This document shows, in pieces, positions 59,240-64,000 of a DNA stretch of 64,000 bases. The translations under genes were made by a program, and so were the position numbers. The notes beneath the pieces are model-generated. The model saw only the letters and a program-made list of their open reading frames with translations. It ran no database searches and was not told where the DNA came from. This DNA is from Chiayiivirga flava. GTDB taxonomy: Bacteria; Pseudomonadota; Gammaproteobacteria; Xanthomonadales; Xanthomonadaceae. The first letter of the stretch is position 1. Each line of letters begins with the position of its first letter. The DNA lies in assembly GCF_014202825.1 (NCBI RefSeq), contig NZ_JACHHP010000001.1, forward strand, positions 1-64,000, read 5' to 3'.

Positions 59240-60762
59240 CGGAGGACTCCTGTGGCCGGTACGGCGGGAGGGGATGCGTAGAGCGCGTCGATTTGCGCCG
59301 CGTGCCGCGCGGCGATGACGTCGCGGCGCAGGCGGCCGTTGTCGGTCAGCGCATGGTTGTCCGTGGTGAACGGCATGTCGGCAAAAGCGATGTGCGCGAT
59401 GCGCGCGTAGTCCGGCAGCCGGATATTTGCGGTTGCGATGTCGCGCCGCACCGCGTCGTGCGTCGCACCCGCTGCGGGCACCACGATGGCACCCAGGGAC
59501 GGCTGCGCTTCGCCGATCACCATCGCCTGCGCGATCGTCGGGCACAGGGCCAGCTCGGCCTCGACCCACTCGGGCGACACGTTGCGGCCGTAGCTGCTGA
59601 TGATCACGTTCCTGCGCCGGCCGGTGACGTGGAGGAAGCCGTCGGCGTCGATGTGGCCGAGGTCGCCGGTGTCGAGCCAGCCGTCCTGCGTCGCGTGCCC
59701 CTGGCCGAGATAACCGGGAAACACGTTGCCGGCGACGAGGATCGTGCCGTCGTCGATGCGCACGCGCACATGGTCGAGCACGCGCCCGACGCTGCCGACG
59801 CGATCCGCCGAGGGCGCGTTCAGCGCCACCACCGACGCGCATTCGGACAGGCCGTAGCCTTCGAACACGGGAATGCCGAGTGCCCGGGCGCGCAGCAGCA
59901 GCGAAACCGGCGTGGCAGCACCGCCGACGGCGACGAAGCGCAGCGACGCCGGCGGTGCGTGTCCCTGCTCGGCCGCGAGCACGAGTGCGCGCAGGATCTG
60001 CGGCAGCACGATCAGGCTGCCCGGCTGTGCCGCGTGCAGGGCGCGCAGCAGCGTGGGCACGTCCAGGCTCGAGCTGCCGTGCAGGCCGATGCCGGCACCG
60101 GCGCGCACCACGACGCGCTTGCCGAGCAGGATCGGCGCGTACACGCCCGCAACGTTCTCCAGCAGCGTGGCGAGCGGAAGCAGGGCGAAGTGCGCGTGCA
60201 GGGCGTCGGCCATGCCGGGCGCCGCATGGATGCGCGCCGCGAGTGCGCCCGCCACGGCGTCGAGCATGGACGTGGTGAGGCAGACGCCTTTCGGCGCGCC
60301 GGTGGTGCCGGAGGTGAAGGTGATCTTGCTCACATCGGGCGGGAGCGGGACAGCTGTGTCTGCGACGCGGATGCGGTCGAGGCGGATCCCGGCCAGCGGG
60401 CTCGCGACCGCGTCGATCGGCGTGGCGGGCCCGTTGCGATCGCCGCAGGCAATCACATGCCGCAACGCCGTGCGTTCCATCACGTGCGCCAGCTGCGTCG
60501 ACGAAAAGAACGCCGGCAACGGCACGAGCGCGATGCCCGCATGCCACGCGGCGAGATCGGACACGATCCAGCCGATGCCGTTGTCGCCCCACAGCCCGGC
60601 GCGCGACACGCCGCGCTGCCGCAACCACGCCGCGAGCAACTCGACGCGCTGCCACAGCGTGGCGTAATCGATCGTCTCGTCGTCCCCGACCAGCGCGGTC
60701 GCATGCGGCGACCGCACGGCGTGGGCGCGGAGTGCGGCCAGCACGGCACTCGACGCGGTCAC
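59236..60762 (-). CDS. AMP-dependent acyl-activating enzyme (acyl-CoA/acyl-ACP ligase-like)
   Basis: 508 residues from a GTG overlapping the upstream stop (GTGA). Adenylation motifs: TFTSGTTGAPKG (148-159), EGYGLSECASV, GWLDTGDLGHIDADGFLHVTGR and NVISSYGRNVSPEWVE-type A8 region. The final lysine region is replaced by LTDNGRLRRDVI, in which the catalytic Lys of A10 appears to be Arg; this may affect adenylation rates. It activates a carboxylic acid, probably a fatty acid, as acyl-AMP. The acceptor could be CoA, ACP or a downstream enzyme. Confidence 0.9.
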   Translation of the reverse strand: MTASSAVLAALRAHAVRSPHATALVGDDETIDYATLWQRVELLAAWLRQRGVSRAGLWGDNGIGWIVSDLAAWHAGIALVPLPAFFSSTQLAHVMERTALRHVIACGDRNGPATPIDAVASPLAGIRLDRIRVADTAVPLPPDVSKITFTSGTTGAPKGVCLTTSMLDAVAGALAARIHAAPGMADALHAHFALLPLATLLENVAGVYAPILLGKRVVVRAGAGIGLHGSSSLDVPTLLRALHAAQPGSLIVLPQILRALVLAAEQGHAPPASLRFVAVGGAATPVSLLLRARALGIPVFEGYGLSECASVVALNAPSADRVGSVGRVLDHVRVRIDDGTILVAGNVFPGYLGQGHATQDGWLDTGDLGHIDADGFLHVTGRRRNVIISSYGRNVSPEWVEAELALCPTIAQAMVIGEAQPSLGAIVVPAAGATHDAVRRDIATANIRLPDYARIAHIAFADMPFTTDNHALTDNGRLRRDVIAARHAAQIDALYASPPAVPATGVLR

Positions 60763-61484
60763 GCGCGGGCGCTCCCGGCATCGGAACGGCGCGGCCACTG
60801 CGCAAGCACGCGTTCCACCTGCGGGGCGATGGCGCGCGCCGCGGCGCGATACAGCGTGTCGCGCCGCGCCGCCTGCACCGCCGGCCGCACCTCGCCGAAC
60901 ATCACGCGCGGACGGTGGCTGTAGTAGCGGCCCCAGCTCGCACCGCCGTCGGGCAGGCGTGAGGGGTCGGCATCGGCGAGCACCACCGGCGCGTGCCCGA
61001 GCCGCGCCAGCAGGCGCTCGACCTCGCGTGTCGCCGTGAACGTCACGAAGCGGTAGCCGAGCCGATCAATCAGTTCGCCGAGGAACACGAACAGCAGCAG
61101 GCTGCCGCCGCGCCAGCCCGACACCAGATTGCCGATTTCGAGGATGTCGCCGCGCCCGACCGGACCGCCGCAGGCGTGCGACACCAGCGTTTCGATCGGT
61201 GCGGGCAGATAGGTTTCTGCAAACAGCGGCCCACGCGCGGCATCCGCCATCCCGACCGCTGCGCACGGTTGACCGCCGCTGCCCAGGCTCACCAGATGCG
61301 GCAGGAAGTGGCTGATGCAAGCGTCGTGGCTGCCGGCGAACCGCCGCCGGATGTAGTTCTCCACCTCGGGCCGCGCCGCGTCGCTGGGTTCGTGCAGCGC
61401 GAATCGGAGCAGGCGCAGCTGGTGCAGGTGCACGCGACGCGCGAGGGGGGCGGCGTTGCCGCCCGGCATGGTTGCCACCTGCAT
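60759..61484 (-). CDS. Thermostable-hemolysin-family (GNAT-like) protein
   Basis: 241 residues starting MQVATMPGGN; a second ATG five codons later is possible. The family blocks are ENYIRRRFAGSHDACISHFLPHL, FAETYLPAPIETL, ILEIGNLVS, VTFTATREVERLLARLG, LADADPSRLPDGGASWGRYY and PRVMFGEV. Members are named after a Vibrio hemolysin but share the GNAT-like fold of acyl-homoserine-lactone synthases, so an acyltransferase role is more plausible than pore formation; this is inference. It is the first gene of the ten-gene operon, 57 bp downstream of a PmrA-like box. Confidence 0.88.
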   Translation of the reverse strand: MQVATMPGGNAAPLARRVHLHQLRLLRFALHEPSDAARPEVENYIRRRFAGSHDACISHFLPHLVSLGSGGQPCAAVGMADAARGPLFAETYLPAPIETLVSHACGGPVGRGDILEIGNLVSGWRGGSLLLFVFLGELIDRLGYRFVTFTATREVERLLARLGHAPVVLADADPSRLPDGGASWGRYYSHRPRVMFGEVRPAVQAARRDTLYRAAARAIAPQVERVLAQWPRRSDAGSARA

Positions 61485-61532
61485 CGTGTTCCGTCCTGCG
61501 CTGCTTCGATGGCGGCAGGATGGCCGTCGAAA

Positions 61533-61549
61533 CTTAAGACAGACTTATG
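61533..61549. promoter_or_regulatory. PmrA/QseB-like box, CTTAAG-acaga-CTTATG
   Basis: Two hexamers separated by five bases match the PmrA/QseB direct-repeat pattern YTTAAK-N5-YTTAAK with one mismatch. The box is centred 57 bp upstream of the first gene of the operon (61484, minus strand). The operon itself encodes a QseB/PmrA-type regulator, so positive or negative feedback is likely. Confidence 0.6.
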
Positions 61550-61599
61550 CGCAGCCGGATCGAGATCGAGATCGCGGCGGACGGTTGCCTATGCGCCGG

Positions 61600-62430
61600 C
61601 TAGTGCGATAGCAGGACGGGGACGGGACAGCCCTGCAGCAGGGTCCGCGTGACGCCGCCCAGAATCTGCTCGCGGAAGCGCGTATGACTGTAGCCGCCGG
61701 CAACGACGAGGTCCGCGCCGGATTCGACGACATGGCGCAGGATGCAGATTTCGACCGTGTCGCCCATGCGCGGCAGCGTGACCACGTTCACGCACAGGCC
61801 GTGGCGCGCGAGGTGCGCCGCGATATCGGCGCCGGGCTGCTCGCCGTGGCCGGTCTCGCGCGTCTGCGGATCGACCATCAACACGTCGACCGTGGCGAAC
61901 GTGCCGAGCAGCGGCAGCGCATCGTGCACCGCGCGCGCCGCCTCCCGTCGCGGTTGCCACGCGATCACGGCATGCAGCGGCCGCTCGCGGCGCACGTGGT
62001 CGGGCGGGACCACCAGCACGGGGCGACCGGACTGCATCAGCAGGTCCACCGCCAGGTCTTCCATCAGATCGCGGGTGTCGCCGACCGGCGCCGCGACCAC
62101 GGCCAGGTCGGCATGCCGCGCGTGCAGCGCAGCCACCATCCGCACCGGCAACATGCTCTCGGCGATGCGGACCTCGGCGTCGTCGACCGCCTTCAGCGCC
62201 TCGCGCGTCCGTGCGGCCAGGGCCTCGCCGCGTTCGCGTTCCATCGACACGATTTCGGCATAGACGCTCGCCGGCATCGCACGCCATTCGAACGCCGCCG
62301 GGTGGCCGAGCTGCACGGTCACGAGCGCCGCGACCTTCGCGCGGAACGGTTGCGCGATGGTGGCGGCAAGCGCGAGAGCGGCGCGGTCGCCGTCGGTGTC
62401 GGTCAGCGCGACGAGGATGTCCTTGAGCAT
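61600..62430 (-). CDS. Tandem universal stress protein (UspA family)
   Basis: 276 residues with two Usp domains (~1-143 and ~150-275). The second keeps the ATP-binding-type pattern in ADLVVAGGYSHTRFREQILGGVTRTLLQGCPVPVLLS; the first (LVVPPDH) is partly degenerate. Such tandem Usp proteins are frequently under Anr/FNR control in related bacteria. It lies 96 bp downstream of the alcohol dehydrogenase on the same strand and could share its promoter. Confidence 0.93.
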   Translation of the reverse strand: MLKDILVALTDTDGDRAALALAATIAQPFRAKVAALVTVQLGHPAAFEWRAMPASVYAEIVSMERERGEALAARTREALKAVDDAEVRIAESMLPVRMVAALHARHADLAVVAAPVGDTRDLMEDLAVDLLMQSGRPVLVVPPDHVRRERPLHAVIAWQPRREAARAVHDALPLLGTFATVDVLMVDPQTRETGHGEQPGADIAAHLARHGLCVNVVTLPRMGDTVEICILRHVVESGADLVVAGGYSHTRFREQILGGVTRTLLQGCPVPVLLSH

Positions 62431-62526
62431 GGCGATCTCCGGAGTCGGGGCGTGGTTGGGTCAAAGGCCGGGTTGCGTCGAAGGCAGGATTGAGTCGAAG
62501 CCGGAACGGGCCGCCGCGGCGGCGGG

Positions 62527-63558
62527 CTATGCGTCGAACTCGATGACCGCGCGTGCGCGCAGCGTTCCGTTCCGCAGGCGGGCGAAGACATCGTTGATCT
62601 GGTCCAGGTGCACGCGCTCCACGCTTGCCCGCACCTTGCCTTCGGCGGCAAAGGCGACCGCCTCCGCCAGATCCTGGCGCGTGCCGATGATCGATCCGCG
62701 CAGCGTGATGCGCTTGAGTACCACATCGAAGATCGGCGTCTCGAACCCGCCCGGCGGCAGGCCGACGAAGCTCACGGTGCCGCGCCGGCGCACCATGCCG
62801 ATGGCCTGCGAGAACGCGGCGCGCGAGACGGCGGTCACCAGCACGCCGTGCGCGCCGCCGCCGGTCAGGGTCCGCACCTGTTCGATCGCGTCGGGCGCCG
62901 CGGCAGACACGGCCGCGTCGGCCCCGCAGTCGCGCGCGAGCGCCAGTTTTTCCGCCGTCACGTCCAGTGCCACCACGTGCAGGCCCATCGCCTTGGCGTA
63001 CTGGATCGCGAGATGGCCGAGGCCGCCGACGCCGCAAATCGCGATCCACTCTCCCGGGCGGGCTTCGGTTTCGCGGATGCCCTTGTAGGTGGTGACGCCG
63101 GCGCAGAGGATCGGCGCCATCTGCACGAAATCGCAGTGCGCGGGCAGGCGCGCGACGTAGTCGGCCGCGCCGATGGCGTAGTCGGCGAAGGTGCCGTCGA
63201 CGCCGTAGCCGGAATTGTGCTGCGCCTCGCACAGGGTCTCCCAGCCGGTCTCGCAGTATTCGCAGCCACCGCAGGCATCGTGCAGCCAGGCGATGCCGAC
63301 GGCATCGCCCTCGCGCACGCCGCGCACGCCGCTGCCGCAGGCCACCACGATGCCGGCGCCTTCGTGCCCGGGAACGAACGGCAGCGTGGGCTTCACCGGC
63401 CAGTCCCCGTCCACCGCATGCAGGTCGGTGTGGCAGATGCCCGAGGCGCGCAGCTTCACCAGCACCTGGCCCGGGGCGGGGTAGGGGATCGGACGTTTTT
63501 CCAGCGACAGTGGCGCCCCGAACTGATGGGCGACCGCCGCGTTCATGAGGTTGCTCAT
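62527..63558 (-). CDS. adhP: Zinc-dependent alcohol dehydrogenase (AdhP-like)
   Basis: 343 residues, usual length. Catalytic zinc ligands C42 and H65-E66 (PGHEGAG), structural zinc C96/C99/C102/C110 (CGGCEYCETGWETLC), and NAD-binding GVGGLGHLA (~175-183). It is the propanol-preferring/ethanol-type enzyme that interconverts primary alcohols and aldehydes with NAD+. An FNR-like box lies 54-67 bases upstream of the ATG at 63558, consistent with fermentative or low-oxygen use. It is divergent from the response regulator at 63713. Confidence 0.95.
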   Translation of the reverse strand: MSNLMNAAVAHQFGAPLSLEKRPIPYPAPGQVLVKLRASGICHTDLHAVDGDWPVKPTLPFVPGHEGAGIVVACGSGVRGVREGDAVGIAWLHDACGGCEYCETGWETLCEAQHNSGYGVDGTFADYAIGAADYVARLPAHCDFVQMAPILCAGVTTYKGIRETEARPGEWIAICGVGGLGHLAIQYAKAMGLHVVALDVTAEKLALARDCGADAAVSAAAPDAIEQVRTLTGGGAHGVLVTAVSRAAFSQAIGMVRRRGTVSFVGLPPGGFETPIFDVVLKRITLRGSIIGTRQDLAEAVAFAAEGKVRASVERVHLDQINDVFARLRNGTLRARAVIEFDA

Positions 63559-63611
63559 GGCCGCACTCCGCGTGTCGAGGCGTGACCTTAGCCCGCGTGC
63601 CGGAGCGGGCC

Positions 63612-63625
63612 TTGATCTGGGTCAA
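63612..63625. promoter_or_regulatory. FNR/Anr-like box, TTGAT-ctgg-GTCAA
   Basis: Lies in the 154-bp divergent gap between adhP (starts 63558, minus) and the response regulator (starts 63713, plus). It differs in one half-site base from TTGAT-N4-ATCAA. The position is suitable for activation of adhP and possibly the downstream usp gene. Confidence 0.6.
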
Positions 63626-63712
63626 GCGCATGCGCGATTGCACTGCGGAGCGACAATCTCCATCCTTGGCGATGTCGCCGTCCGGCGCCTTTTCCATCGC
63701 ACGGTCCCTGCA

Positions 63713-64000
63713 ATGGCCCCACCATCCGATCGACCCACCGTGCTCGTGGTGGACGACGACACGGAGATCGTCGCGCTCCTGCAGCGCTATCTCGCCGGCA
63801 ACGGCTTCCATGTGCGCACTGCCGGCAGCGGCGCCGGGCTGCGCGAGCAGATCGCGGGCGAGGCCGTGGACCTGGTGTTGCTCGACCTCGGCCTGCCGGA
63901 CGAGGACGGGCTGTCCGTGCTGCGGCACCTGCAGACGGCCTGGCGCGGGCCGGTGATCGTGGTGACCGGCCGCGGCGACGCGGTCGAGCGCGTGGTGGGA
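63713..64000 (+). CDS. Response regulator, N-terminal part (truncated by window edge)
   Basis: The frame is open at the right edge; 96 residues are visible from the ATG at 63713. The receiver (VLVVDDDTEIVALLQRYLAG...) has phospho-acceptor D58 in LVLLDLGLPDEDG and Thr in VIVVTGRGD. The output domain is outside the window; the sequence style suggests an OmpR-type regulator, but that cannot be verified. It is divergent from adhP across the FNR-like box. Confidence 0.88.
   Translation, partial: MAPPSDRPTVLVVDDDTEIVALLQRYLAGNGFHVRTAGSGAGLREQIAGEAVDLVLLDLGLPDEDGLSVLRHLQTAWRGPVIVVTGRGDAVERVVG

Noticed and set aside
62440..62500. Repeated ttgggtcaa, ttgcgtcga and ttgagtcga strings upstream of usp
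   Set aside because: They resemble half sites but do not form an FNR or CRP palindrome with proper spacing.

Overview
The window is GC-rich (about 70% by eye) and tightly packed, with short intergenic gaps and many 1-8 bp start/stop overlaps. Its content (winged-helix/TPR regulators, TonB receptors, many two-component proteins, secreted S8 protease, short palindromic repeats) suggests a gammaproteobacterium of the Xanthomonadales/Lysobacterales type. That placement is an inference from gene content. No rRNA, tRNA, CRISPR array or insertion sequence was recognised.

Region 1 (1-21.7 kb) is an envelope/secretion region. It opens with the 3' end of an Rhs gene that has an atypical tip. Four secreted proteins follow (4446-6113 +, 6276-11282 -, 14467-15894 +, 17278-18909 -), all carrying the same short motif [ILV]-F-x-[DG]-G-F-E, which is C-terminal in three of them. 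Three of the four are divergently paired with a single-membrane-span protein predicted to hold TPR repeats in the periplasm: a winged-helix/Ser-Thr kinase/TPR fusion, a CadC-like winged-helix/TPR regulator, and a TPR/TM/PAS-like protein. The first divergent gap holds three direct repeats phased at exactly 11 bp. I consider this motif plus regulator arrangement one of the two most interesting features of the window.

Region 2 (21.8-25.4 kb) has a Tat-exported threonine-aldolase-like enzyme and an SPFH/zinc-ribbon gene pair. Region 3 (25.4-37.3 kb) is a signalling island. It contains a CHASE3 hybrid kinase with three receivers, CheR, a receiver-less CheB, a receiver-kinase and a lone receiver; then a sigma54-type promoter driving two small unknown genes, an NtrC-type activator, a possible stand-alone phosphotransfer (DHp-like) protein, another receiver, a PAS kinase and one more receiver. 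Region 4 (37.7-41.6 kb) is an oxidative-stress group: a KatE-type catalase, a ferritin-like protein and a DUF4142-like protein. Region 5 (41.8-48.6 kb) has two TonB-dependent receptors, one of them in an operon with an OmpR-type regulator and a sensor kinase.

Region 6 (49.2-53.1 kb, plus 61.6-64 kb) contains metallo-beta-lactamase-fold enzymes, a DUF2238 membrane protein, a three-BON protein, a tandem universal stress protein and a zinc alcohol dehydrogenase. Three FNR/Anr-like boxes lie in front of members of this set, suggesting a low-oxygen stress regulon.

Region 7 (53.2-61.5 kb) is a ten-gene co-directional run with gaps of 21 bp or less. Its order is thermostable-hemolysin-family (GNAT-like) protein, AMP-dependent acyl ligase, heme-oxygenase-like putative diiron oxidase, SDR, periplasmic TPR protein, OmpR-type regulator, sensor kinase, cupredoxin-like protein, FTR1 iron permease and a putative outer-membrane protein. 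A PmrA/QseB-like box lies 57 bp upstream of its first gene. Its composition predicts an acyl-derived small-molecule pathway coupled to iron import and controlled by its own two-component system; this is the other leading candidate for an undescribed system. The window ends inside a response-regulator gene.
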